A stretch of DNA of 64,000 nucleotides from Pseudomonadota bacterium (GCA_023390905.1 JAEWBY010000021.1:29294-93293), one strand, 5' to 3'. Shown: positions 42,614 through 51,511, counted from the first letter of the stretch. Notes: generated from the sequence alone by a model not told the origin. Program-made: numbers and translations.

Positions 42614-43843
42614 TCACGGCCGCAGGTTCGACAGTCCCGCCAGCAGGCGGCGCGGCAACGGCGCATCCAGTGGCGCGTCATCGACCAGTTGCGAGGCCAG
42701 GGCGCGGCGGAACGGCAGCACGCGCTGGCCGAGCCGCAGGATGCCTTCGCGCACCGGACGCAGGGCCGCGCGTTCATTGGTGAAGATCTCCACGACCGCA
42801 CGCGTGCCGGCATACAGCGGCCACGTGCCAGCGCGATGGCGCCGCTGGTAGCGCGCGAGCAGGCGCGCATCGCCCGGATCGCGCTGCTCGGCCTGGGCCG
42901 TGCGCGCCAGATCACGCAGGCGTTCGATGCTGGCCAGGCCCAGGTTGAAGCCGTGCGCGGTCACCGGATGCATGCCGACCGCGGCGTCGCCGGCGAGCGC
43001 GAAGCGTTCGGCGACAAAGCGGCGGGCGTACACCGCGACCAGCGGATAGGCGTGGCGTTCGCTTTCCAGGTGCATCTCGCCCAGGCGCGCGTCGTAGCGC
43101 CGGCGCATTTCGATGGCGAATTCCCCGGCCGGCATCGACATCAGCTGGCGCGCTTCGCCGCCCGGCACGGTGATGACGGTCGAGGACAGGTGTTCCCGCA
43201 AGGGCAGCAGCGCCAGCGTCTGGCCGTGGTCGAACCACTCCCAGGCCGTGGCGTGATTGGATTTTTCGTGGCGCATGCGGCAGACGATCATGGTCTTGCC
43301 GAAATCGTGCTGATCGGCGCTGATGCCGAGTGCGCGCCGCGTTTCGGAGAAGCGGCTGTCGGCGGCGATCAGCAGCGATGCCTGCAACAGCGTTCCGTCC
43401 TTGAGCCGCACGCGCGCTTCGGTGGCATCGGTGTGGACCGATTCAATGGCCGCTTCGAAGTAGCGATCCAGTGTGGGCAGTTCGCATGTCGCCAACCACG
43501 CGGCTTCGCGGATGCGGTGGTTCGGCACCAGCGTGCCGAGTGCGTCGCGGCCCTGCAATTGGCCGTCCACTTCCATCGCATGCGAGGACGCGCCGTTCAT
43601 CACGCGCGCGGCGCGCAGCGGCGAGATGTCCTCGGCCGGGATCCTTTCCCACACGCCCAGTTCGCGCAGCAGACGCATCGAGGCATGCGTCAACGCAATC
43701 TCGCGCCCGTCGAACGCCGGTTCGCGGATCGACTGCTCGGGTTGGCGTTCCACCAGCGCCACCTTGAGCGACAGGCCGCAGAGCGCGCGCGCAAGGCACA
43801 GGCCCGCCGGGCCGGCTCCGATGATGATGACGTCGTGGCGCAT
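42614..43843 (-). CDS. ubiM: FAD-dependent ubiquinone hydroxylase UbiM
   Basis: 409 residues. FAD-binding GXGXXG in DVIIIGAGPAGLCLARALCG, the UbiH/COQ6-type DG motif in ASLLIAADSRFSETR, and FALAGDAAVGMHPVTAHGFNLGL, which is the UbiM variant of the GD motif. UbiM hydroxylates the ubiquinone ring, often replacing UbiF and sometimes UbiH/I. A candidate FNR-type site lies 55 bp upstream, suggesting oxygen-linked control. Could also be called UbiH/UbiF-family. Confidence 0.8.
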   Translation of the reverse strand: MRHDVIIIGAGPAGLCLARALCGLSLKVALVERQPEQSIREPAFDGREIALTHASMRLLRELGVWERIPAEDISPLRAARVMNGASSHAMEVDGQLQGRDALGTLVPNHRIREAAWLATCELPTLDRYFEAAIESVHTDATEARVRLKDGTLLQASLLIAADSRFSETRRALGISADQHDFGKTMIVCRMRHEKSNHATAWEWFDHGQTLALLPLREHLSSTVITVPGGEARQLMSMPAGEFAIEMRRRYDARLGEMHLESERHAYPLVAVYARRFVAERFALAGDAAVGMHPVTAHGFNLGLASIERLRDLARTAQAEQRDPGDARLLARYQRRHRAGTWPLYAGTRAVVEIFTNERAALRPVREGILRLGQRVLPFRRALASQLVDDAPLDAPLPRRLLAGLSNLRP

Positions 43844-43897
43844 GGAGATACCTCACTGGATGGTCCCAGCAGTCTAGGCATCCGCGCCGCGCGGTAA

Positions 43898-43911
43898 TTG
43901 ACCTTGATCAA
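43898..43911. promoter_or_regulatory. FNR/ANR-type box upstream of ubiM
   Basis: TTGAC-CTTG-ATCAA, one mismatch from the FNR consensus TTGAT-N4-ATCAA. It lies 55-68 bp upstream of the ubiM start, between ygfZ and ubiM. Confidence 0.5.
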
Positions 43912-43934
43912 GCCGCTGGCGGGCGGCCGCGCAA

Positions 43935-44798
43935 TCAGCGCGCAAGGCCATCCAGCAATGGCAGCGTGTTCACGTCGGCACCAGCGATGCTCAATCCTGC
44001 GGTCGGTGCGTCCAGCGGCATGACCGCCAACGCCAGCGCGCGGGATGCACCCGCCGCACTGACCACTTCTCCCTGCGCGGTGCCTCCGGCCTCGACGGTC
44101 GCGCCCGCATGCAACGGCCGATCGGATTCCAGCAGGCGCAGCGCCCGCTTGGCCTTGCCGAGGAAATGCGTGCGCGCGACGATTTCCTGGCCCGGATAGC
44201 AACCCTTCTTGATGCTGTAGGCGTGCAGGCGATCCAGCGAAAGCTGCTGCGGTGTCCATTGCTCGCGCTGGCTTTCCGGCAGGCGGGGCAGCCCATGCCG
44301 CAGATCCGCCGCGCGCCATTGTTGATCGGCGTCCTCGCCGGCAGTGTCCGGCGATTCGCCGATACGCCAGTGGCGGGGCCCGCCGGCGCCGCCCAGGTCG
44401 AGCTCCAGGACGCCATTGTCCACGCCCATTCGAGAACCGTTCGCATGCAGCGGCGCGGAAAACGACCCGTGGACCGGCAAATCGCCGCGACCGGTGATCT
44501 TCAACTTTCGTCGGAACACGAACCGCTGCAACTGTGCGGCGAACGCGTCGCCCGGATAGTCCGGAAGCACCGCCAGCAGTGCGTGCTCTTCACGCCGGAG
44601 CAGCGCGAACAGCGCGATCACGCGGCCTTTGGGCGTCAACCAGGCGTTCCACTGCCATTGCCCGACCGCCAGTGCAGTGACGTCGTTGGCGAACTGGGCG
44701 TGCGCGAAAGCGACGGCGTCCGGCCCTTCCATCGTCACCACGCGATGGTCCGGCAGGGCCAGCAAAGGCGTCGAAGCGGGGTGCAGGTTGTCAGCCAA
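43935..44798 (-). CDS. ygfZ: Folate-binding Fe-S assembly protein YgfZ
   Basis: 287 residues from a TTG at 44798; no ATG is available in the frame nearby. The family signature KGCYPGQE is in YSIKKGCYPGQEIVARTHFLG (about residues 188-208), and the N-terminal VVTMEGPDAVAFAHAQFANDV and NAWLTPKGRVIALF fit the GcvT-like fold. YgfZ helps repair or assemble certain Fe-S enzymes. It is divergent from the succinate dehydrogenase cluster, and the sdh promoter overlaps its start. Confidence 0.88.
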   Translation of the reverse strand: MADNLHPASTPLLALPDHRVVTMEGPDAVAFAHAQFANDVTALAVGQWQWNAWLTPKGRVIALFALLRREEHALLAVLPDYPGDAFAAQLQRFVFRRKLKITGRGDLPVHGSFSAPLHANGSRMGVDNGVLELDLGGAGGPRHWRIGESPDTAGEDADQQWRAADLRHGLPRLPESQREQWTPQQLSLDRLHAYSIKKGCYPGQEIVARTHFLGKAKRALRLLESDRPLHAGATVEAGGTAQGEVVSAAGASRALALAVMPLDAPTAGLSIAGADVNTLPLLDGLAR

Positions 44799-44816
44799 GG
44801 GGGTGGGGATTAAAAT
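44788..44816 (+). promoter_or_regulatory. Sigma-70 promoter for the sdh cluster
   Basis: TTGTCA at 44788-44793, a 17-bp spacer, TAAAAT at 44811-44816. Predicted start of transcription near 44823, so the ATG at 44838 and not the GTG at 44820 would begin the first protein. The -35 lies within the first codons of ygfZ. Confidence 0.65.
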
Positions 44817-44837
44817 TTTGTGCGTTGCGAGACCGAC

Positions 44838-45026
44838 ATGATAGGCCAAACAGCACCCACTCCCGAGCCCGAAGCTGGAACACAGTCGTCCGACAGCCGC
44901 TCCGCCGACCCAATGGGCGGACCTGCGACACCGGCGCCGGTGCAGAAAGAAATCGGTGGACGCGAGGGCCTCGAGCCGACGCGTTATGGCGATTGGGAAA
45001 AAAACGGACGCTGCATCGATTTCTGA
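44838..45026 (+). CDS. Succinate dehydrogenase assembly factor 4-like (DUF1674)
   Basis: 62 residues from the ATG at 44838. The C-terminal GREGLEPTRYGDWEKNGRCIDF is the DUF1674/SdhAF4 signature. In mitochondria SDHAF4 binds the flavinylated SDHA and protects it until it joins SDHB; a similar role is inferred here because the gene is immediately upstream of sdhC. The N-terminal half is a disordered Pro/Ser/Thr linker. Confidence 0.87.
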   Translation: MIGQTAPTPEPEAGTQSSDSRSADPMGGPATPAPVQKEIGGREGLEPTRYGDWEKNGRCIDF

Positions 45027-45079
45027 TCGCAGCATTGAGCCAACGCGGTCAGTGACCGCCCAGCCGAAAGAGTCAGCGA

Positions 45080-45472
45080 ATGGCGACACCCCAACGTCCG
45101 ATTTCACCCCATCTGCAGGTCTACCGCTGGCAGATCCAGATGGTGACGTCGATTCTGCACCGCGCCACCGGCGTGTTCCTTTCGTTCGGCGCACTGGTGG
45201 TGGCCGCCGCGCTGATGGCGCTGATGCTCGGGCCGCAGGCATGGACGTGCTTCACCGACGTGGCCGGCGCCTGGTACGGACAGGCGTTCCTGTTCGTGTG
45301 GACCTGGTGCTTCGCCTACCACCTGTGCAACGGCATCCGCCACGTGGTGCAGGATTTCGCGGTTGGTTTCAGCATTCCCGCCTTCAAGCGCAATAGCTGG
45401 CTGTCGGTGATCGGCAGCCTGGTCATCACCGCGCTGGTCTGGGGCTATGTGATGGCGGGAGGTGGCGTATGA
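45080..45472 (+). CDS. sdhC: Succinate dehydrogenase cytochrome b556 subunit
   Basis: 130 residues with three membrane helices. The opening RPISPHLQVYRWQIQMVTSILHRATGV and the haem histidine in FAYHLCNGIRHVVQDFA are SdhC signatures. It anchors the complex and binds haem b and ubiquinone. It overlaps sdhD by 4 bp. Confidence 0.95.
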   Translation: MATPQRPISPHLQVYRWQIQMVTSILHRATGVFLSFGALVVAAALMALMLGPQAWTCFTDVAGAWYGQAFLFVWTWCFAYHLCNGIRHVVQDFAVGFSIPAFKRNSWLSVIGSLVITALVWGYVMAGGGV

Positions 45473-45855
45473 AGAACCGTTTCCGCACCCCGCTGAAGAA
45501 CGTGCGCGGGCTGGGTTCGGCCAAGATCGGCACGGCCCATTTCGTCAACCAGCGCCTGACCGCCACCGCACTGGTGCTGCTGGGCGTCTGGTTCATCGTC
45601 TTCGCCATCAGCCTGATCGGCGCGGACTACCTCACCGCCATCGACGCCGTCTCCAAGCCCTGGAACGCGGTGCTGCTGGTGGGCTTCCTGATCGCGATGT
45701 TCTGGCACGCCCAGCTCGGCATGCAGGTCGTGCTCGAAGACTACGTACACACCTCGCTGCTGGCGCTGGTGGTGCAGGTCACCGTCAAGTTCGTCGCCGT
45801 GCTCGGCGCGATCGTCAGTGTTTTCGCCGTGGCCCGCATCGCGCTGGGGAATTGA
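45469..45855 (+). CDS. sdhD: Succinate dehydrogenase membrane anchor subunit
   Basis: 128 residues, three membrane helices. LKNVRGLGSAKIGTAHFVNQRLTA at the start and MFWHAQLGMQVVLEDYVH, holding the second haem-ligand region and the quinone-site Asp-Tyr, are typical of SdhD. The sdhA start follows 4 bp after its stop. Confidence 0.94.
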   Translation: MKNRFRTPLKNVRGLGSAKIGTAHFVNQRLTATALVLLGVWFIVFAISLIGADYLTAIDAVSKPWNAVLLVGFLIAMFWHAQLGMQVVLEDYVHTSLLALVVQVTVKFVAVLGAIVSVFAVARIALGN

Positions 45856-45859
45856 TTCA

Positions 45860-47650
45860 ATGTCCGCTTACAAGATCACCGAACACAAGTACGACATGGT
45901 CGTGGTGGGCGCCGGCGGCGCCGGCCTGCGCGCGACTTTCGGCCTGGCCGCCAAGGGCCTGCAGACCGTCTGCCTGACCAAGGTCTTTCCGACCCGCTCG
46001 CACACCGTCGCCGCCCAAGGCGGCATTTCCGCCGCGCTCGGCAACATGGGCGAGGACGACTGGCGCTACCACTTCTACGACACCATCAAGGGCTCGGACT
46101 GGCTGGGCGACCAGGACGCGATCGAATACATGTGCCGGGAAGCGATTCCGGCCATCATCGAACTCGAGCACTACGGCGTGCCGTTCAGCCGTACCGAGGA
46201 AGGCAAGATCTACCAGCGTCCGTTCGGCGGCATGACCACGCGCTATGGCGAAGGTCCGCCGGCACAACGCACCTGCGCCGCGGCCGACCGCACCGGCCAC
46301 GCCATGCTGCACACGCTGTACCAGCAATCGCTCAAGCACGACGCGCGCTTCATGATCGAGTACTTCGCGCTCGATCTGATCTTCGACGACGAAGGCGTGT
46401 GCCGCGGCGTGCTGGCCCTGGACATGGCCGAAGGCTCGCTGCACCTGTTCCGCGCGCACGGCGTGGTGCTGGCGACCGGCGGCTATGGTCGTGCGTACTT
46501 CAGCGCGACCTCGGCGCATACCTGCACCGGCGACGGTGGCGGCCTGGTGATGCGTGCCGGTCTGCCGATGCAGGACATGGAATTCGTGCAGTTCCACCCG
46601 ACCGGCATCTATGGCGCCGGCTGCCTCATCACCGAAGGCGTGCGGGGCGAGGGCGGCATCCTGCGCAACAGCAACGGCGAGCGCTTCATGGAGCGCTACG
46701 CACCGCACTACAAGGATCTGGCTTCGCGCGACGTGGTGTCGCGTTCGATGACCATCGAAATCCGCGAAGGCCGCGGCGTCGGGGAGCACAAGGATCACAT
46801 CCTGCTCGATCTGACCCACCTCGGGCCGGAAGTCATCAACGAAAAACTGCCCGGCATCGCCGAGAGCGCGCACATCTTCGCCGGCGTGGACGTGACCAAG
46901 CAGCCGATCCCGGTCATCCCGACAGTGCACTACAACATGGGCGGCATTCCGACCAACTATCATGGCGAAGTCGTCCGCAAGGTCGGCGACAATCCCGATG
47001 CCGTGGTGCCGGGCCTGTACGCCATCGGCGAGGCGGCCTGCGTTTCGGTGCATGGCGCCAACCGGCTGGGATCGAACTCGCTGCTGGATCTGGTGGTGTT
47101 CGGTCGCGCCGTCGCCAACCGCTGCGCCGACACGATCACCTCGGGCGCATCGCACAAGCCGCTGGCCGGCGATGCCTGCGACAAGGCGCTGTCGCACCTG
47201 GACAAGCTGCGCAACGCCAACGGCGACACGCCGACCGCGGTCATCCGCGATCGCATGCAGCGCACCATGCAGGCCGATGCGGCCGTGTTCCGCACCAGCA
47301 AGACGCTGAAGGCAGGCTGCGACAAGATGGCCGACATCTTCAGGTCCTTCGAGGACGTGAAGGTCAGCGATCGCTCGCTGGTCTGGAATTCGGACCTGAT
47401 CGAAACCTACGAACTGCACAACCTGCTGCTGAACGCCGTCGCCACCATCAACTCGGCCGAGCAGCGCCACGAGAGCCGCGGCGCGCACGCGCACGAGGAC
47501 TTCCCCGAGCGCGACGACGAGAACTGGCAGAAGCACACCCTGGTCAGCGTCGACGAGCAGGGCCAGTGCAGTTTCGACTTCCGCCCGGTGCACATGTACA
47601 CGTTGAGCAAGGACGTGGACGTGGTGCCGCCGAAGCCGCGCGTGTATTGA
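45860..47650 (+). CDS. sdhA: Succinate dehydrogenase flavoprotein subunit
   Basis: 596 residues. FAD-binding MVVVGAGGAGLRATFGLA and the covalent-FAD histidine in TRSHTVAAQGGISAALGN (residue about 50). Substrate-site motifs QFHPTGIYGAGCLITEGVRGEGG and HGANRLGSNSLLDLVVFGR. Oxidises succinate and passes electrons to SdhB. SdhAF4-like and SdhE proteins encoded on both sides probably assist its flavinylation and assembly. Confidence 0.97.
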   Translation: MSAYKITEHKYDMVVVGAGGAGLRATFGLAAKGLQTVCLTKVFPTRSHTVAAQGGISAALGNMGEDDWRYHFYDTIKGSDWLGDQDAIEYMCREAIPAIIELEHYGVPFSRTEEGKIYQRPFGGMTTRYGEGPPAQRTCAAADRTGHAMLHTLYQQSLKHDARFMIEYFALDLIFDDEGVCRGVLALDMAEGSLHLFRAHGVVLATGGYGRAYFSATSAHTCTGDGGGLVMRAGLPMQDMEFVQFHPTGIYGAGCLITEGVRGEGGILRNSNGERFMERYAPHYKDLASRDVVSRSMTIEIREGRGVGEHKDHILLDLTHLGPEVINEKLPGIAESAHIFAGVDVTKQPIPVIPTVHYNMGGIPTNYHGEVVRKVGDNPDAVVPGLYAIGEAACVSVHGANRLGSNSLLDLVVFGRAVANRCADTITSGASHKPLAGDACDKALSHLDKLRNANGDTPTAVIRDRMQRTMQADAAVFRTSKTLKAGCDKMADIFRSFEDVKVSDRSLVWNSDLIETYELHNLLLNAVATINSAEQRHESRGAHAHEDFPERDDENWQKHTLVSVDEQGQCSFDFRPVHMYTLSKDVDVVPPKPRVY

Positions 47651-47667
47651 TCGGGAGATAGACAGTC

Positions 47668-48450
47668 ATGGCCGAATTCGCACTCCCGAAGAACTCGCGC
47701 GTCCAGAAGGGCAAGCATTTCCCCGCAACTGGCGCCAAGCAGCCGCGCACCTTCAAGATCTACCGCTGGAACCCGGATGACGGGCAGAACCCGCGCGTGG
47801 ACACCTACGAGGTGGATCTGGCCGCGTGCGGTCCGATGGTTCTGGACGCGCTCATCAAGATCAAGAACGAGATCGATCCGACGCTGACGTTCCGCCGCTC
47901 CTGCCGCGAAGGCATCTGCGGGTCGTGCGCGATGAACATCGACGGCACCAACACGCTCGCCTGCACGCGTGCCATCAGCGATTGCGCCAAGGCCGAGGTG
48001 CCGATCTATCCGCTGCCGCACATGAACGTGGTGAAGGATCTGGTTCCGGACCTGACCCATTTCTACGCGCAGTACGCCTCGATCAAGCCGTGGATCCGCA
48101 CGCAGACGCCGGCTCCGCCGGATCGCGAGCGCCTGCAGTCACCGGAAGATCGCAAGAAGCTCGACGGCCTGTACGAGTGCATCCTGTGCGCATGCTGCTC
48201 CACCTCGTGCCCGAGTTACTGGTGGAACGGCGAGCGCTATCTGGGCCCGGCAATCCTCCTGCAGGCCTATCGCTGGATCATCGATTCGCGCGATGAGGAC
48301 ACGGGCGCCCGCCTGGACGATCTGGAAGATCCGTTCAAGCTGTATCGCTGCCACACCATCATGAACTGCGCACGGACCTGCCCGAAGGGACTGAATCCGG
48401 CGCTGGCCATCGCGGAAATCAAGAAGCTGATGATGGAGCGCCGCGCCTGA
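47668..48450 (+). CDS. sdhB: Succinate dehydrogenase iron-sulfur subunit
   Basis: 260 residues with [2Fe-2S] motif SCREGICGSCAMNIDGTNTLAC, and the 4Fe/3Fe cluster cysteines in YECILCACCSTSCPSYWW and YRCHTIMNCARTCPKGLNP. It links the flavin to the quinone site. Last gene before a strong terminator. Confidence 0.97.
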   Translation: MAEFALPKNSRVQKGKHFPATGAKQPRTFKIYRWNPDDGQNPRVDTYEVDLAACGPMVLDALIKIKNEIDPTLTFRRSCREGICGSCAMNIDGTNTLACTRAISDCAKAEVPIYPLPHMNVVKDLVPDLTHFYAQYASIKPWIRTQTPAPPDRERLQSPEDRKKLDGLYECILCACCSTSCPSYWWNGERYLGPAILLQAYRWIIDSRDEDTGARLDDLEDPFKLYRCHTIMNCARTCPKGLNPALAIAEIKKLMMERRA

Positions 48451-48474
48451 GCCTGGGGCTGTGGTTCCATCTAG

Positions 48475-48504
48475 AAAAAGGGAGCGGGCGACCGCTCCCT
48501 TTTT
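48475..48504 (+). terminator. Terminator of the sdh operon
   Basis: AAAAAGGGAGCGG / CCGCTCCCTTTTT with a 4-base loop, 24 bp after the sdhB stop. Confidence 0.88.
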
Positions 48505-48852
48505 CATGCGCAGATGCCGCGTGACGATCGGCAACGGTCCTTCGCATCAGGTTTTGTAGTGCGACCCACAGAAAGGCGGGCTTCGGGTGCGTGCCTGCGG
48601 CGCCCCGGCACTTCTGTTGGGGACGCGCCTGCGCCGTCGCACGTGCGTGGGACTGCACGGCAGCGTCGCCGTCAGCGCGGACACGTATAATTTCCGCGTG
48701 CAGGCGTGCCGCATGCGGACTCGTCACGCCGCCACCGGAAGGCTGCGTCCGTGCAGTTCCGGCAGGGCCGGAGAGCGCTCCGGAAGGATGCAATCCCGCG
48801 TGATCCGAGCATCGACCGTGCCGGCGCACCCCAGCCCAACAGACGAGCGAAC
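48505..48852. other. Control region upstream of sdhE
   Basis: 348 bp without a supported gene. It holds a perfect -10 element (see 48686) and is otherwise unremarkable. Confidence 0.4.
48686..48691 (+). promoter_or_regulatory. TATAAT -10 element
   Basis: A perfect TATAAT in a very GC-rich context, 160 bp upstream of sdhE. No convincing -35 is seen at 16-18 bp, so it may depend on an activator. Confidence 0.4.
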
Positions 48853-49107
48853 ATGACCCACGCCGACGACAACGAGTTGAAGCGCATCCGCTGGCGATGC
48901 CGGCGTGGCATGCGCGAACTCGATCAACTGTTCGACAGATATCTCGCACGCTGCTGGGCGGCGGCATCCGAACACGAACGCGCGGTATTCCTATGGTTGC
49001 TCGATTGCGAGGACGATAAGCTCTGGCGCTGGTTCCTCGGCTATGAAGAGTGTCCCGATGTCGAACTTGCATCGCTCATTGGAAGGATCCGTCAGCTTCC
49101 GGCATGA
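48853..49107 (+). CDS. sdhE: Succinate dehydrogenase FAD assembly factor SdhE
   Basis: 84 residues from the ATG at 48853. The RGxxE motif is RRGMRELDQLFDRYL (about residues 17-31), and EHERAVFLWLLDCEDDKLWRWFLG completes the small helical fold. It binds SdhA and promotes covalent flavinylation. Separated from sdhB by a terminator and own promoter region. It overlaps the following gene by 50 bp. Confidence 0.92.
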   Translation: MTHADDNELKRIRWRCRRGMRELDQLFDRYLARCWAAASEHERAVFLWLLDCEDDKLWRWFLGYEECPDVELASLIGRIRQLPA

Positions 49108-49510
49108 CTGGCGACCTTCGCCGTTGCTGTGCGTGCTGCTGCCGTTGATGGGGATCGCTGCAGCCTTCTCCGTGCTGCACACCCTGTTGCCGCGGTGGCT
49201 GGCCTGGCCGCTGGCGGCGCTGGTTTTGATGCACGGCGCATGGCGGACACACCGCTACGGGCGCAGCCTTCCAGCCGCGATCTGCATCCCGGCGGGCGCG
49301 CCCGGTCCCACCGTCGATGGCCAACCGGTCGACGCGCTGGAACTGGACTGGCGCGGGCCGTGCGCCATGCTGGCCTGGCGCGACCGGGCCGGACGCCGGC
49401 ATCGCCGGTTGTGGATGCCGGGGCAACTGACGCCGGCCGCACGGCGTGAACTCCGGCTGGCCGTGGCCGACTTCCATGCTTCGCGTACACGGCCGACGAT
49501 GGCACCATAG
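49058..49510 (+). CDS. YgfX-like membrane protein
   Basis: 150 residues from the ATG at 49058, inside sdhE in another frame. Two N-terminal membrane helices (PLLCVLLPLMGIAAAFSVLHTLLP and LAWPLAALVLMHGAW) precede a cytoplasmic beta/alpha tail with CAMLAWRDRAGRRHRRLWMPGQLTPAARRELRLA, as in YgfX, which is encoded with SdhE (YgfY) in enterics. Proposed to affect membrane-linked redox or cell shape; in E. coli the pair was described as toxin-antitoxin-like but that is disputed. Confidence 0.72.
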   Translation: MSNLHRSLEGSVSFRHDWRPSPLLCVLLPLMGIAAAFSVLHTLLPRWLAWPLAALVLMHGAWRTHRYGRSLPAAICIPAGAPGPTVDGQPVDALELDWRGPCAMLAWRDRAGRRHRRLWMPGQLTPAARRELRLAVADFHASRTRPTMAP

Positions 49511-49539
49511 CCCGTTACGGTACTTCGCCGCAGGGCCTA

Positions 49540-50787
49540 ATGTTCAACCCCATTCCTGTCGCCATCGGCCTGCGCTACCTGCGCGCCAAACGCCGCAACG
49601 GTTTCATCTCCTTCATTTCGCTGGCTTCGATCGTCGGCATCGCGCTCGGCGTGATGGTGCTGATCACCACGCTGTCGGTGATGAGCGGTTTCCAGCGAGA
49701 AATCCGCGATCGCCTTCTGCAGATGACCGCACACGCGACAGTCAGCGGCGCGGGAGAACCGCTGCAGGACTGGCCGCACGCGGTCAAGGTGGCGATGCAG
49801 GATCCCCGCGTCGTGGGCGCCGCGCCCTACGTGGACGTACAGGCGATGCTGTCAGGCAACGCCGATCCGCAGGGCGCGCTGGTGCAGGGCATCGTGCCGG
49901 CCGAGGAAAGCAAGGTGTCCGTGCTGGCCGACAAGATGAAGGCCGGTCGCCTCGACTCCCTGCAACCGGGCCAATTCCACATCCTGCTCGGGCAGGATCT
50001 GGCGGCATGGCTGCGGGTTGGAGTCGGTGACAGCGTCGTCGTCACCGCGGGCGATTTCCAGGGCACGCCGATGGGGGCGATGCCGAAGATCAAGCGGTTC
50101 ACCGTGACGGGCATCTTCGCCGTCGGCCACAACGACATCGACCGCAATCTCGCCGTCGTGCACATGACCGACCTGCAACGCGTGCTGCGGATGGGCGAGG
50201 GCGTCACCGGTGTACGGCTGAAGCTGCACGACATGGATCAGGCGATGACGGTGGCACGCGATCTCGTCTACCGACTGGGCCACGTCTACCGCGTCAGCGA
50301 CTGGATGAGCCAGAACGCCAATCTGTACCAGTCGCTCAAGATGGAAAAGACGGTGATGGGCATCCTGCTGTCGCTGATCATCCTGATGGGCGCGTTCTCG
50401 CTGGTGAACTCGCAGGTCATGCTGGTGACCGACAAGCAGGCCGACATCGCCATCCTGCGCACGCTGGGGCTGACGCCGCGCGGGGTCATGCAGGTTTTCA
50501 TGGTGCAGGGATCGTTGATCGGCATCATCGGCACCGTCGCCGGCGTGATTGGCGGCATCGTGCTGACCATCAACCTGGAACGCATCCTCGGTCTGATCGA
50601 ATCGGTCTTCCACATCACGCTGCTGCCCTCGGACGTCTACTACATCACCGGGCTTCCCTATGATCTGCAGACCAGTGACGTCATCACCATCGCCTGCGTG
50701 GCATTGACGATGAGTTTCCTCGCCACGCTCTATCCGGCCTGGCGCGCGGCGCGTACCCAACCGGCGGAGGCCCTGCGTTATGAGTAA
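49540..50787 (+). CDS. lolC: Lipoprotein-releasing system permease LolC/LolE
   Basis: 415 residues. N-terminal helix after AIGLRYLRAKRRNGFISFISLASIVGIALGVMVLI, a large periplasmic domain (about residues 45-265), then three helices with LVTDKQADIAILRTLGLTPRGVMQVFMVQGSLIG (the LolC/E family phrase) and the last TLYPAWRAARTQPAEALRYE. It pulls lipoproteins from the inner membrane toward LolA. Only one permease gene is here, so the complex may be a homodimer (LolF type) or need a second copy elsewhere. Confidence 0.92.
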   Translation: MFNPIPVAIGLRYLRAKRRNGFISFISLASIVGIALGVMVLITTLSVMSGFQREIRDRLLQMTAHATVSGAGEPLQDWPHAVKVAMQDPRVVGAAPYVDVQAMLSGNADPQGALVQGIVPAEESKVSVLADKMKAGRLDSLQPGQFHILLGQDLAAWLRVGVGDSVVVTAGDFQGTPMGAMPKIKRFTVTGIFAVGHNDIDRNLAVVHMTDLQRVLRMGEGVTGVRLKLHDMDQAMTVARDLVYRLGHVYRVSDWMSQNANLYQSLKMEKTVMGILLSLIILMGAFSLVNSQVMLVTDKQADIAILRTLGLTPRGVMQVFMVQGSLIGIIGTVAGVIGGIVLTINLERILGLIESVFHITLLPSDVYYITGLPYDLQTSDVITIACVALTMSFLATLYPAWRAARTQPAEALRYE

Positions 50788-51511
50788 TGCGATGAAATCG
50801 CCGGAGACCGGACCGATAACCGGCTCGGTCATCCGCGCCGAGGCCCTGGGCAAGACCTACGCCGAAGGCAAGATGCGCACGCCGGTGTTCGATGGACTGG
50901 AACTGGACGTGCATGCCGGCGAAACCGTGGCGATCGTCGGTGCGTCCGGTGCCGGCAAGAGCACGCTGCTGCATCTGCTCGGCGGCCTGGACACACCCAC
51001 CACTGGCGAGGTCTACGTCGCCGGCAACCGCATGTCCTCGCTCTCGGATTCGGCGCGCGGCAAGCTGCGCAACCGCTCGCTGGGTTTCGTCTACCAGTTC
51101 CATCATCTTCTGCCCGAGTTCACCGCGCTGGAAAACGTCATGATGCCGGTGATGCTCGGCGGTGCCGACGCGAAGGCTGCTTCTTCGCGCGCGCGCGCGC
51201 TGCTGGAGTCGGTGGGCCTGGGGCACCGACTGGAACACAAGCCGGGCGAACTATCCGGCGGTGAGCGCCAGCGTGCGGCGGTCGCGCGGGCGCTGGTCAA
51301 TCAGCCGGCATGCGTGCTGGGCGACGAGCCGACCGGCAATCTCGACGAAAAAACCGCCGCCACCGTGTTCGATCTGATGTTGCAGCTCAACCGTGCCCAG
51401 CGGACCAGCCTGGTGCTGGTGACGCATGATCGTCGGCTCGCACGCCGCCTGGATCGCGTGCTGGAACTGCATGAGGGCAAGTTGCGCGAGCTGGCGCCGG
51501 CCGACGTGTGA
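50780..51511 (+). CDS. lolD: Lipoprotein-releasing system ATPase LolD
   Basis: 243 residues with Walker A GASGAGKSTLLHLLGG, Q-loop FVYQFHHLLPEFTALENVMMP (LolD-typical), signature LSGGERQRAAVARAL, Walker B CVLGDEPTGNLD and H-loop LVTHDRRLA. It overlaps the permease gene by 8 bp. It energises lipoprotein release. Confidence 0.94.
   Translation: MSNAMKSPETGPITGSVIRAEALGKTYAEGKMRTPVFDGLELDVHAGETVAIVGASGAGKSTLLHLLGGLDTPTTGEVYVAGNRMSSLSDSARGKLRNRSLGFVYQFHHLLPEFTALENVMMPVMLGGADAKAASSRARALLESVGLGHRLEHKPGELSGGERQRAAVARALVNQPACVLGDEPTGNLDEKTAATVFDLMLQLNRAQRTSLVLVTHDRRLARRLDRVLELHEGKLRELAPADV

Noticed and set aside
45857..47593. 578-codon minus-strand frame opposite sdhA
   Set aside because: Antisense shadow of sdhA.
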